Origin: Osedax fenrisi
Taxonomy: Eukaryota > Annelida > Polychaeta > Sabellida > Siboglinidae
Assembly: GCA_964019155.1 (NCBI GenBank)
Contig: OZ025243.1
Location: 7,743,865-7,807,864 of the forward strand
Reading direction: 5' to 3'
Length of the DNA stretch: 64,000 nt
Shown here one piece after another: positions 29,386 through 40,043 of this stretch. The notes beneath the pieces were generated by a model. The model was not told the DNA's origin and made no database searches. It was given only the letters and a program-made list of their open reading frames with translations. How positions within the stretch are numbered: the stretch's first letter is position 1; every line of letters starts with the position of its first letter. The translations under genes and the position numbers were made by a program.

Positions 29386-29431
<46 letters not shown>

Positions 29432-31214
29432 GGGTGTATGTATATGTGAGTGTGTATGTAGGACATACATTATAGGTGTATGTATGTGGGTATATCTGTG
29501 TATTTATGTATATTATAAATGTAAATAAATGATGTAATACCAATACTAATCTCTATATTTACATTGGTGATTATTATTTGAACTAGCTCTAGATAGTAGA
29601 TAAAGAGTCATTAAAAAGAGTGACGCATAGGCGAATGTATATATATACATATATTCTATAGATACACCTTGAATCCGCGCATGATTCATGCACAATGCGT
29701 GATGAGTCATACATGCCATTACTTGAACACCTATAGAAGTAGTGACCATGAGTCAAATGCATCTGTTCGTTATGATTATTATAATTAGTTATAACTTATA
29801 ACTTATACTGCATTAATGCATATAATAATTATTATACTATATTATGATCCATCTAATCCAAGCTAACCAGGTTAATGATAAACTATATAATATATAGTTT
29901 ATCATAACTATATAGTTACCAATATAATTAATATTCCATGCATTAGTATAGTATAGTAATATATGTATATTCAAAGAAAAAGCAGTAAATCTATAGCTTA
30001 TAAAGAGCTAGTAATAAGATATTAATAAGATAGTAATAGCAAATATTTTGCGAAGCATAGAAAAATATTTGTTAATTATAAGTTAATGATGTTACTGTAT
30101 AGAAGGGGTTCTTAGAATATGGGTCATGGCCAAAAAAAAGGGTCATGGAGGTTTTTTCAAAGGGTCATGGGGTTTTTTTTATTATTAATACTAAATTTAA
30201 AAAAAGATGATTTCTCCGAAAATTCCGTGTAATAGTAAATATCAATTATTATTATTATTGGTAAAAATCACATTCTCGATATTAAAAAAAATATTTGTAG
30301 GATCAAGTCAGCTATTCGACGAGTTAAATTTTTCTGCGAGCCAAAACAAGTAAATTATAAAGTGCTCCTTCAATCCAGTGATCTCCTCTACGCACTTAAA
30401 TTGCGTGATTCATCGAGAAGCTTTAACGTCGAAAACTCTTCCTATTAATATGAAATCGGTTTTACAAACAATTATCAAAATGGTTAATTTTATTTTAAAA
30501 AGTGAACTTAATATTCGTGTTTTTCGGCCTTTATGTCAAGAGTTGAATTCTACTCACAAGAACCTTCTTTATTATACTGCTGTCAGGTGGTTGTCGAAAA
30601 GTACGTGTATATGAGCTCATGGGTGAATTGAAAATATATTTTAAATCTCAAGGTAAAAATGCAGAAAATTGATTAAATGAGATTACTGATAATTTTAAAG
30701 AAAACTGAGCTTACCTGCAGATATATTCGAAGCATGAAATCTTCTTAATCTTCTACTTCAAGGTATAGATACAACCATAATAATACATAGAGATTTCATA
30801 AAAACATTTATGGATAAACTAAAACTATAATTTATAGTCCATATATGGATCAGAAAAATAGAAACATATCATGTTTCCCAAGATTAGAACAAATTATTGA
30901 TGATAGTAATATATCGGATAATCTTAAATACACTTGAAGCAGAAAGATACATGAGATGCGCTTTAAGCAAGACTTTGCCGAATATTACAGATTTAGTATC
31001 TAAGAATAAAATTCATAAATCACATTAATAAATATTTTAAGAAAATCAGTTTTTTATTTTCAAAATAATTGTGGGTAATATTACAATTTTATTTCATGAA
31101 ATGGGTCATGAAAAAAAAAGTTTAAGAACCCCTGCTGTATAGAATAATATATTTTAATTAGCGATATCCGCGTATTATATACACCTATAAAATACTAATA
31201 TATATACAATAGTA

Positions 31215-31248
<34 letters not shown>

Positions 31249-33091
31249 TATTAGTTTACGCATGATGATGATATTGATATTATTATTTATATAATAATAA
31301 TTATAATAACTATATTGCATATATATAATATATATATATATTATATAAATACTAGTAGTATAAGTAGTATATATATATTATAATGTATAGAGTATGTATT
31401 ATATACATGCATATAGATATACGTACATGTATACATACATTACCCCCGCGGCAGTCGTGCACGGAGCGAGGAATACACGAGTCGAGCGTATCTAAAGAGC
31501 TACGCAGGATAGGAGCCGTCCTTGAGGAGATCTCGCCTCCCGGTACCTACAGGAACGTCGCCAGTAGAACCGGCATCAATCTGCTGACCGTGGACGGCAT
31601 CAGACCCACCCTGCTGTTGTTGTCCGATGTTCGTATACGCTGTAGTGGAGTGAGCACGTGACCATAGCCCGGAAGTCGTAATACTATTGTATATAATATC
31701 TATATATATATATATATATGTGTATATACATATAAGTATAGATATAAACTATAATGTATACACATAAATTATATGTAAGGGAAAGTATCCGATTACCGAC
31801 CCCTAAATGATTATTTCTAATAACTTATTCAATATTAAATATATTTATTTGAAATTTTGTAAATAGGGTAATATTATGGCAATGAATAATGTGGCTATTT
31901 TAAATTTTTGATATAATTATATTTACAAGAATAAACAGGGGGGTCGGTAATCGGATACCTGTTCCTAATACCGACTCCTTCTCCTATTACCGACCCCCTA
32001 AAATAATTGTGGTATAAATAATTGTAGTATTATAATATCCAATCAACATAGTAGATATCCATAAATATAAATAATTATAACATGCACGCAATTATTTTTA
32101 TTGAATTTATGTTTTAATAGTAATATTACATTTAAATTTAAACTTTATAGTAATTATATTAAAATAGTGTGTATTATTATTAAATATTTAGTTATTAATC
32201 AGTATGTATATAATAGAATGGAATCATGAATCATTAATCTATATCAATGATACACAAACAACTTATGACATATTTTAAAGTAAAATGATCTATATTGATT
32301 GGATATTATAAATCACACGGGGTCGGTATTAGGGTAATTTAAAGGGTCGGTATTAGGAAAATCATATGGGTTGCTATAATTAAGATATTTTGGTTAATAG
32401 TTATTCAAATTGAATTATTTTTATAATATTTATAAACATTTTATTGATCTACAATATTATGCGCAGTATTAAGTTTTCTTTTAATTAATAAAGTATTTAC
32501 AATGATTTAAAAAACGTTATTATTCAAATATTTAAAAGGTAAAAACAGAATATTACATTTTATCAAATAATAATTGTAGGATTGAATATTTTTTAAACAA
32601 TATACTTATTCATATTTATTATTAAATTTCTAACAGTTCATGTATATATAATTTTATGATATCCCTTATAGTTACTGAAATACGAGAAGGGGCAGGTATT
32701 AGGAGGGGTCGGTAATCGGAGACTTTCCCCTATATAATCTATATAATCTATAGTTTATATTTAGTAGCTCTAGTTTTACTATAGTATGATATATCATTAC
32801 TATTATATTACATATTTAATACATGTATATGTTAATATTGTTAACCAATAGGTTAATATCATGTGTGTTACGCTGATTCCAAACTTGCGATTATCCGGTA
32901 TATCGAATATTCTATATAATACCTATAGGTAGGTAGATATAGGGGCGATGGAACGATTTTGTATGTAGAGTGACCAACCAATCAAAATAAATTGTATGGT
33001 AAAAGTGGGGGGGGGTGAACAATACATATGAGGTCCCCCTAGATTTTAAAATGGGCGACGGGGCATACCCCCCACGTCTTTTATATGATTA

Positions 33092-33129
<38 letters not shown>

Positions 33130-34310
33130 TCTGTTATAGAAGAATAAGTAATATTTTATTATTTAATATTTTAATATTTTAATATTGTAATGTATATCAT
33201 TATTTTTATTAAAAAATAAACTTTAATTTTTACTTAAATATCGCATGTAAAATAGACAATTTATCAAACATATTTGAAAATATATATATAAACTTATATT
33301 GTAATATTTGTTAACTAATATATTATATATGCATACGTACAACAGATATTATTACCGTCTTATTGCGATATCACGTGGAGTAGAATAATAGCATTGTTCT
33401 CCGTCATAGCTAGCATCTCCGAGGACAGCGTCAAACAAGGTAATAGTGTGTACGACGTACACTGTACGTGTGTGCGCGTGTGTACGCGTGTGTGTGAGTG
33501 TGTGTATTGCTAGAATGATATACTAATGCACACACATATTTATATATATATTTGTACTTCCATATTTTTGTTTTTTTTATTTACCTAAATAAACTATATA
33601 TTATTATTATTAAGTAGATCTAAAAATATATGTAGAATAATATATATTACCAGATATACAAACACACACAGTTTACTCCATGCAAATATCATTTATAAAC
33701 TCACAACAAAGTTTCATGTTTAAAATAATTTATCAAATAAGTAATATAATAAACTATAGTCATTTGAATTTGAAATGTTAACATCATTTTGTACTTTATT
33801 AATATTACAATATATATATTTATAACCTATAGGTTAAATATATATATTTATACAATTTGATAATTATAATTATAATAATAATTATAAATAATTATATAAC
33901 AAATATTTCATTTTTATGATAATCGTACATGCACTAATACATAAAAAAAAACATAAATAAAATAGGAAATTACATTAAATTATAAATGAAAATATTTCTT
34001 CATTGAAATGCTTATCTTTTTATCACAATTAATAAGTTATGATTAATCTTTACAAATATGTTTATTATAACATGTATGACCTACTGTAACCGAGATAGTA
34101 TCACTTTCTATAAATAGTTACCCTATTGAATAGTTTAGGCCTACATATAAGTACAAGATTACATTGTATTTTAATAATTGGTGCACATTCAATATTATAA
34201 AATTGATAATTATAAATCTTTATATTCTTTCACTGTATATTAGGAAATTCTAAAATCATTATTTCAATACGATAAAACTATGTTACCTACACATTCACTT
34301 TATTAAATAT

Positions 34311-34358
<48 letters not shown>

Positions 34359-35006
34359 GTATATATATATCGTACCGATAAAGACTATATTAATAAATTT
34401 AATACACATGTAGTACCTACTTAATGAAAATAAAAACTTAACGTAAACTAATTGATTCTTTCAAGGTCACCCTGAATACGTGGCATCCATCCTTAAAGAA
34501 TTCAAAGAGATCTCCAGCGAGAAAGTCACGCACTGGGTTATCAGACACGGTGGTTGGGTTAGCAACAGCGTTCAACATAGTGCAAGCTAGCAACACCACT
34601 AGCATGTAAACTTGTATCTAATCAAACGTGTGTAAATAATAGATATTATAAATATTAGATTTATTATTGTTTTAGATACAATTGCAAATTGACACGCTAT
34701 TTTAATTATTATACAGGTACATATTAGAATTATAGGAGTATCGAGAAATGTTTCAAGAAATAATACACAAATTAATAAAATATAAATATAACTATAACTA
34801 TTTACACATATACATATATTACATCACCTACACAGATATCGATATTTAAAGCCTTCGCCAGTAACACAATAGACGAGCGCAACAAAAGAAAGCTTTGTCT
34901 CGCTAGCGCTTCTATCGGCTTTTGTTTCACGTTCTTCGTTACCATTCAATACTACGACATCATCATCAATATGTGTATGAATACGTTTATATTAACGAAA
35001 CACTAG
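9714..35006 (+). CDS. BOK: BOK-like BCL-2 family pro-apoptotic protein (five exons, N-terminus missing)
   Basis: Five exons (9714-9779, 31455-31649, 33346-33439, 34466-34557, 34836-35006) join in phase 0, 0, 1, 0 to give 205 residues plus stop. In order they hold a BH4-like helix (about 1-22), BH3 (38-46, LRRIGAVLE), a BOK-typical YRNVA stretch (54-58), BH1 with ITWSRIIALF (96-105), BH2 with THWVIRHGGW (140-149) and a C-terminal hydrophobic anchor (about 169-189). YRNVA and ITW favour BOK over BAK or BAX. Known family role: outer-mitochondrial or ER membrane permeabilisation in apoptosis. The intron right after the BH2 GGW is at the position conserved across animal BCL-2 genes. Oddities are Ala43 in place of the near-invariant BH3 Asp, WSR instead of WGR in BH1, and a 21.7-kb first intron that is mostly minisatellite. 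The start codon was not located. Vertebrate BOK is about 212 residues, so little is missing. Confidence 0.92.
9780..28405 (+). repeat. 18.6-kb minisatellite, unit about 28 bp, inside the BOK intron
   Basis: A tandem array with consensus unit GTAACTCTAGTTATACAC followed by a variable centre (TTG, ATG, ACATG, TAG or CGTG) and TATATAG or TGTATAG. Units are about 26-31 bases. Array length over unit length gives roughly 650 copies (estimated, not counted). Unit one starts exactly at the BH4 exon donor (GAG|GTAACTTGTTATAC), and each unit starts AG|GTAACT, a fair 5' splice-site match. Each unit is two near-palindromes, TAACT-CT-AGTTA and TATACAC-centre-GTGTATA. Sequence variants (GTGATACACTAGTG, GTAACGCTAG, CTCTTGTTATAC, TATACAGG) are clustered and repeated in blocks, showing higher-order duplication. 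No long frame crosses the array. It is not a CRISPR: there are no unique spacers and the host is eukaryotic. Confidence 0.98.
28406..30094. other. Intron remainder after the minisatellite
   Basis: AT-rich sequence within the BOK intron, with (TA)n at about 28,496-28,524 and 29,006-29,071. The T-rich stretch near 28,620-28,870 could be a decayed LINE 3' region, but no coding match was seen. A 31-base near-perfect palindrome (ATGATAAACTATAT core) lies at 29,875-29,905. Confidence 0.4.
29006..29071. repeat. (TA)n microsatellite
   Basis: About 66 bases of TA, one of the longest pure tracts in the window. It also supplies the Tyr-Ile repeats of a spurious open frame. Confidence 0.9.
30103..31134 (+). 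mobile_element. Decayed hAT transposon with 8-bp target duplication
   Basis: The element is bounded by the direct repeat CTGTATAG (30095-30102 and 31135-31142), the 8-bp duplication expected of hAT insertion. The right end reads inward CAGGGGTTCTTAAACTTT and the left end AAGGGGTTCTTAGAA, each followed by repeats of GGGTCATG. Inside, 30378-30605 encodes a ZBED5-like transposase fragment (see next entry). The remainder has stops and frameshifts, so it is a dead, internally deleted copy. It sits in the BOK BH4-BH3 intron. Confidence 0.88.
30378..30614 (+). pseudogene. hAT transposase fragment (ZBED5-like)
   Basis: The frame contains THLNCVIHREALTSKTLP, a later VNFI-type segment and AVRWLSK. These match the well-conserved C-H-x-H-R-E-A-L and (T/A)-x-V-R-W-L-S blocks of the RNase H-like core in animal ZBED5/SCAND3-type hAT transposases. 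Weak homology continues in another frame (ELMGELKIYF) after the stop at 30612-30614, showing a frameshift. The N-terminal zinc finger and the C-terminal dimerisation region were not found, so no active enzyme can be made. Confidence 0.8.
31455..31649 (+). CDS. BOK: BOK-like exon with BH3
   Basis: The acceptor CCGCGGCAG and donor GGA|GTGAGC enclose 65 codons in phase 0/0. The BH3 core LRRIGAVLEE is followed by YRNVASRTGINL. The open frame that extends 5' to 31,383 is intron and should not be used as a start. GC content is clearly higher than in the flanking introns. Confidence 0.93.
31778..32730. mobile_element. MITE family B (ATTACCGACCCC motif)
   Basis: A 953-base element with TA on both sides. 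The inverted ends read AGGGAAAGTATCCGATTACC (left) and GGGGAAAGTCTCCGATTACC (right, inward). The motif TA(A/T)TACCGACCC occurs about eight times in both orientations, including a cluster at 31,938-32,005 and another at 32,315-32,365. No frame is present. The layout and the GGGGAAAGT end match family A, whose motif differs by one or two bases. It lies in the BOK BH3-BH1 intron. Confidence 0.88.
32938..33080. mobile_element. GC-run MITE-like element, second copy
   Basis: Aligns with 1433-1575: GGGGCGATGGAACGAT, then GACCAACC, a G run, CAATACATA and CCCCCTAGATTTTAAA occur in the same order and spacing. The right terminus is degraded. It is located in the BOK intron before the BH1 exon. Confidence 0.6.
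33346..33439 (+). CDS. BOK: BOK-like exon with BH1
   Basis: The acceptor TACAACAG and donor CAAG|GTAATA leave 31 codons plus one base. The peptide includes DITWSRIIALFSVIASISED. The BH1 signature W-G-R is W-S-R here. The phase-1 end joins exactly to the next exon (G + GT). Confidence 0.93.
34466..34557 (+). CDS. BOK: BOK-like exon with BH2
   Basis: The acceptor TTTCAAG and donor TGG|GTTAGC enclose two bases plus 30 codons. The peptide ends VTHWVIRHGGW, the BH2 motif. Reading through the donor adds a short tail and a stop, which would remove the membrane anchor. The conserved intron position right after GGW supports splicing. Confidence 0.92.
34836..35006 (+). CDS. BOK: BOK-like last exon with C-terminal membrane anchor
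   Basis: The acceptor CCTACACAG precedes 56 codons and TAG (35004-35006). A charged stretch DERNKRK is followed by about 20 hydrophobic residues (LCLASASIGFCFTFFVTIQY), as expected for a tail anchor. A further 16 residues follow, longer than the very short luminal tail of many BCL-2 proteins. A donor within the last codons cannot be excluded. Confidence 0.85.
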   Translation: MSIFKAFASNTIDERNKRKLCLASASIGFCFTFFVTIQYYDIIINMCMNTFILTKH

Positions 35007-35120
35007 CTGGTATTACTGTATACCGATACGGTAATATCAATATATTGTATATAGAACATGGGGAATATTGTAATCTATGGAATATTATTTTTTAATTTTT
35101 TAATTAAATATTAATTGTCA

Positions 35121-35126
35121 AATAAA
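35121..35126 (+). promoter_or_regulatory. Candidate polyadenylation signal for the BOK-like gene
   Basis: The first AATAAA after the stop, 115 bases downstream. The sequence is so AT-rich that the hexamer is expected by chance. Confidence 0.3.
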
Positions 35127-35232
35127 TAATGATATATAATATATTCTTCAGTGATAGGTATTTTCACGAGTTAATTATTATGTAGATTAGTAAATAATAA
35201 GTTTACATTGTGTAATAATTAATTGTAATTAT

Positions 35233-35261
<29 letters not shown>

Positions 35262-35266
<5 letters not shown>

Positions 35267-35978
35267 CATTGAATTGAATTGAATTAAAAGTTTATTTAGA
35301 TCAATCTTAAAATTAAATTTAAGATCTTAAATAAACCATAAATGATCTCTCAAAAGTTATATATAGAAATACAAATAATAATATTAGCTACTATTAATAC
35401 CAATGTAATACATTAAATACCATTGATAATAATAAAATAAAATAGAATAAACCGTAAGAAAATTAATAAATAAAATAATAATGACAAACAATAATAGTAT
35501 TACAGGTTGAGATCACATGAGATCAATTGTTTATACATAAATTTAATTTTGTATGCGATTTTATAAATATATAGATCTATATATATAGGGTGGGAGTAAA
35601 TTCCACAGATTAGGACCAATATAACGTAGGGCCTACGTCGTAGGCCCCGATAATCATTTTTTTAAGGGATGGAGATTAGGGGTAGATAGAAGATGAGTTG
35701 CATGGTTTCAACATGATGAAAGGGAAGATCTTTGTACTAGAGAAACAGAATATAGGAGGAGCTATTCGAAGTGTATATTCAGGAATGAAAAATATATAGT
35801 ATGCATCAGTATACTGATACTGCGATAAGAAGATCATTTGTTAAATGGGAACCAGGAAGGTAAGTGTTGATATGAGGAAGTAGAGGAATTGATGAGGATT
35901 GATGAATGAATAACTCGATTTAAGGGATATATATATAGAAGATAATGGAAGAATGATGAGGAGTTAGGAACAGTAATA
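35262..35978 (-). mobile_element. LINE-1 of this window: 3' part of a CR1/L2-type ORF2, with ATTGA tail
   Basis: On the minus strand, 35,590-35,975 encodes degenerate pieces of an ORF2 C-terminus, including the LWNLLPP block typical of CR1/L2-type LINEs. A 3' region then ends in a short (ATTGA)n repeat at 35,267-35,286. Many stops and frame changes show it is dead. It is the 3' section of a copy whose other sections are at 36,878-37,200 and 38,072-38,345. A family A MITE separates it from the next section. Confidence 0.65.
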
Positions 35979-36875
35979 GGGGAAAGTAACCTAATACGGA
36001 CACTTTAACAATAAATGGTCTTAACATTGTATGAAAAAAAATTAAAAAATTAAAATTACAATATATTAATATTATATGATTATAAATGTTATTGTATTTA
36101 AATTTTGTTTTAAATCTTTTAATTCCATAGATAACGGGGGTGTCCGTATTCGGTAACCATGTATGAATACGGACACACTATATACCACTTGATAAACTAT
36201 ATATATTATAATATGTATTGATGAATCAATCAGACAAATTATAATTACATTATTTATAATTAATTTTATGAACATTTATTCTCTTTAATAATTTATTTAT
36301 TTTTATTATTTTTTTAATTAATAATAATTTAAGTATCTAAATAATAAATATTTTAGATTTAGCTTTTTTGATGGTATTAATATTATAACGCACGCGATTT
36401 TTATGATAATCAAAATAGTTCATACGCTGAGTGTTGATTGGTTATAGGACGTCCGACGGACACTGAACGTATTACGACATATAGAGTGTGCGTATTAGGG
36501 ACTTATGTGACCTATATATATATGCTTATAACATAATGAATATTTGATGACACATATAGAAATTATATATATCATTTATAATGCTTTATTTTTTAATAAT
36601 ATAGTGTTATATTTTATATCGATACATTTGTATATTCTTAAGAAGGTTTTAATTTGAAATTTTTTTTGATAACTTTTTTAAAACGTAATAAAAAAAATCA
36701 GTTTATTGGATATATCAGCAATATTTTGAATAATTAAAAAATAAAAAATACTTTTTTAGACTATTTATATAATTATGAATATTTTATTAATTAAACATTT
36801 TTTTTGTAGGATTTATGGTGATGAGATACCGAGAGTGTCCGTATTCGGGCACGTCCGTATTCGGTTAATTTCCCC
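35979..36875 (+). mobile_element. MITE family A, copy 2
   Basis: 897 bases, flanked by TA (35977-35978 and 36876-36877). The left end is GGGGAAAGTAACCTAATACG and the right end is its inverted form. Several internal AATACGGACAC motifs surround ACCATGTA and ACGTCC clusters. It is inserted in the LINE fragment and is the most complete copy in the window. The frame at 36,072-36,275 is not coding. Confidence 0.9.
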
Positions 36876-36877
36876 TA

Positions 36878-37200
36878 CATGAGAGGACAAGGGAATTAAC
36901 TTGATTTTTAGAAATAGATACATTAATTAATTTCATATTTTTCGTTATTTCAAAAAGATAATAATTTGAACATTTAGTGATGGTAGTAATATAAGTAATG
37001 AGTAGAAATATTAGAATCAATAAGTATACCTAAGTTGGTATCAGTAAGGGAAGGAGAGATCACAATGTTATCAATAAGAACATGGTGGAAGTAAGTAGGA
37101 GATGGAGAACGATTCAACAATGTAGTTTTGGATTCATTAAAGAGAAGATTAATAACATTAAACTATTATCTAATTAATTAGCATAATTGGATAGTTGATT
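36878..37200 (-). mobile_element. LINE-1 middle section (after the RT catalytic block)
   Basis: The minus-strand reading gives NESKTTLLNRS and then NLGILIDSNIS, the K-T-x-x-L and N-L-G-(I/V)-x-(I/L)-D blocks that follow the YADD box in CR1/L2-type reverse transcriptases. It continues the 38,072-38,345 section but is separated from it by an inserted LINE of another family. Confidence 0.6.
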
Positions 37201-37349
37201 ATCGAAACCTAATTAGTGGTAATACACACATACACACACATATATCTATAATAGTCATATTATTTTGAAGCCCTTTATAAGAAAATATTATATAAATATC
37301 ATTATAATTTAACAGATAACAAAATTAAAATTCTTCTATTAAATATTAT

Positions 37350-37398
<49 letters not shown>

Positions 37399-37402
<4 letters not shown>

Positions 37403-38015
37403 ACCTTACCTTACCAGGTCGAGCTTACTCGGCATTTCATAACATGTAATTTCCATTCATTTCTATCATTCATTGCAGTCGGAAGTTCTTCTATCTTAAG
37501 CATTGTGTCTTCTTTTTACTGATCTATATATGATTTCCTGGGCCTGCAACGGGATCTCTTACCATGTTTTGGGATCCATAGTAGTAGATCACTAGCCAGT
37601 TAATCCTTACTCCTCCAACAATGTCCTGCGAAACTTAGTTGTTGTTTTCTAATATTGTCAGATATTTTCGGGATGTTCTTATATAGTTCTTCGTTAGTCA
37701 GGTGTAGATTCCAATACTTGTTTTTAATAGCTCTTAGCATCCTCGTATATGTTCCATCAATTTTTCTCTCCATAGCTACTGTCATTGTCCAGGTTACGGA
37801 ACCGTAGACTAGAACAGTTTCTACAGCAGCTCTGAAGAAGTTTATTTTTAGGTTTTCTCTAAGATTTGATTTCCATATTATATTTAGGTTGTTTAGTGCA
37901 GCCCATGCCTTCGCAATTCTAATATTTATATCATGTTCTGTAGATCCTACATAACTTCCAAGGTATTTGAAATCATCTACTTTTTTAATATTTTCTCCGT
38001 GTAAACTCTTAATAA
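37399..38015 (-). pseudogene. LINE-2 of this window: 3' fragment of another ORF2, with TAAGG tail
   Basis: On the minus strand: KKVDDFKYLGSYV, then YGSVTWTM, KIDGTYTRMLRAI, NEELYKNIP, LSFAGHCWRSKD, a stop, LASDLLLWIPKHGKRSR. This is the usual order of the thumb and C-terminal region of a LINE family widespread in aquatic invertebrates. Two stops interrupt it (after RSKD and after the YIDQ block). The 3' end carries (GGTAA)n at 37,399-37,415, a short tail repeat. It is inserted between two parts of LINE-1. Confidence 0.85.
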
Positions 38016-38071
38016 TCGTTAATTATAACGTAATAAATTATATACATAATTAACTCATAATATATATATAT

Positions 38072-38345
38072 ATATATATTGTTGTATATCATCTGCATAG
38101 AGATGATAATATATATTTTGTTTGATATAATGCAATACCTTCCAGGAATTTATTGGATATAAATAAATATAGAACGCAGAAGGACCAAGTACTACTCCCT
38201 GGGGAATACCATATTTCATCGGAAACGGGAAGAAAAAGAATGATATGTTGATACTGTTACTACGTTTAGATAAGTATGAAGTAAATCATGAAAGGACAAG
38301 GTATCTAACTCCTAGTAGGTGTAGACGGGCTAGTATACTAATGTA
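38072..38345 (-). pseudogene. LINE-1 reverse transcriptase core (YADD box)
   Basis: The minus-strand frame contains KYGIPQGVVLGP and then HLYADDIQQY, the RT motifs around the finger and catalytic palm (YADD). An upstream stop and a frameshift show it is a remnant. Its continuation is at 36,878-37,200. Confidence 0.85.
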
Positions 38346-38562
38346 TTATATATAATGTATCTCTATCTAAATAACTGACATTAAATATCATTGTAGGCGG
38401 TTATAACCGCATTTTTGTAAATTATGTAATAATAAAATGTCATAAATACTAATTCAGAAAAATGTATATAGTGTAATTCCATTGTAAAATTAATGTTATT
38501 CATATATATATATATATATATATATGATTTTTAACTAATTAACAATTATAATATACTACATA

Positions 38563-38778
38563 AGAGAAAGTGGACACCTAATACGGACACTTTAATAATA
38601 AATGGTCTTAACATTTTATGACTCAATATTTGTATTCAAAAATTACAATATATTAATAATATATGATTATAGATATTATTGTGATTTTAAAATTTCATAT
38701 TATGTACTCATGTTCGAATATCGATACCCTATAATACGGACACAAGATATACCATTAAAGTGGTATCCTATAGAATAA

Positions 38779-38809
<31 letters not shown>

Positions 38810-39427
38810 CCAATCAGATAAATAAAAATTACATTATTCATAATTAATTGTATGACTAATTTAATATAATTTAAGTAGTAATTAATTTATTTATTTTTAT
38901 TATTTTATTAATTAATAACACAAGTTAAGTATATTTTTAGATTTAGATTGATTGGTGGTAGTAATATTATAACGAACGCGATTTTATGAAAATCAGAATA
39001 ACTCACACTCTGAGCGCTGATTGGTTATAGGGTGTCCGTATTAAGATATCTATAGATTGTCCGTATTAGGGACCTCTAGATATATGCTTATAACTTAATT
39101 ACTATTTGATAACAAATATATAAATTATATATATATATATATAATGTTTGGAATGCTTTAGTTTTTAATAATATATTGTTATGTTTGTATATTCTTGAGA
39201 AGGTTTTAAATTAAGTTAGATTATTTTTTTACATTTAAAAATGTAATACATAATCAGTTTATTGAATATATCAAAACTATTTTGAATAATTAAAAAATAA
39301 AAAATACTTAATTAGATTATTTATATAATTATGAATACATTAATTACTTTTTTTTGTAGGATTCATGGTTTCTGATACACCTAGAGTATCCGTATGCAGT
39401 CACTGTCCGTGTTCGGTTACTTTATCC
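38563..39427 (+). mobile_element. MITE family A, copy 3
   Basis: 865 bases between TA duplications (38561-38562 and 39428-39429). The ends have decayed (AGAGAAAGTGGACACC at the left). The internal order of AATACGGACAC clusters and AT-rich blocks is the same as in 35,979-36,875. Confidence 0.88.
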
Positions 39428-39911
39428 TATATCCATATAGTACTATATACTTAATATATCAACATTTGCGTGGAATGATATATCTTCATCCATTCCTTTA
39501 TATGTAGGTCACTATGTACTACATAATAACAATTCAATAATTGTATATCATTTGAATACATTGCTGTAGAAGATGCTACAACTAATGATTCAACTCCTCT
39601 AAATGTTTGGTAGTCATTCACCTATTTTCGGATATTTTTTATAATGTTTAAAAATATTGTATACATAATTTATAATTTGTAATTTATTAATATCATAGTC
39701 AATATACATATTTTATTCATATAATATATAATTATTTAAGTAATATAACTATATTCTATCTTTTATATTGTATAAGTAATTATAAAACGATGTTGTCTTT
39801 GTGTTTCAATAAATTAAGGAATAAATACAATTCTAGAAAATATTTTAAAATATTATGTAATGTGATAAACATAATATTGTGCATGCACAGTGTGTATTGC
39901 ACATGCATGTA

Positions 39912-39956
<45 letters not shown>

Positions 39957-39993
39957 GCATATTATAGTATACTATATAGTACAGTACTGTATA

Positions 39994-40040
<47 letters not shown>

Positions 40041-40043
<3 letters not shown>

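Noticed and set aside
31383..31661. A single 92-residue ORF as a small gene
   Set aside because: Only 31,455-31,649 is coding, as a BOK exon. The N-terminal part is intron and the true partners are exons in phase upstream and downstream.
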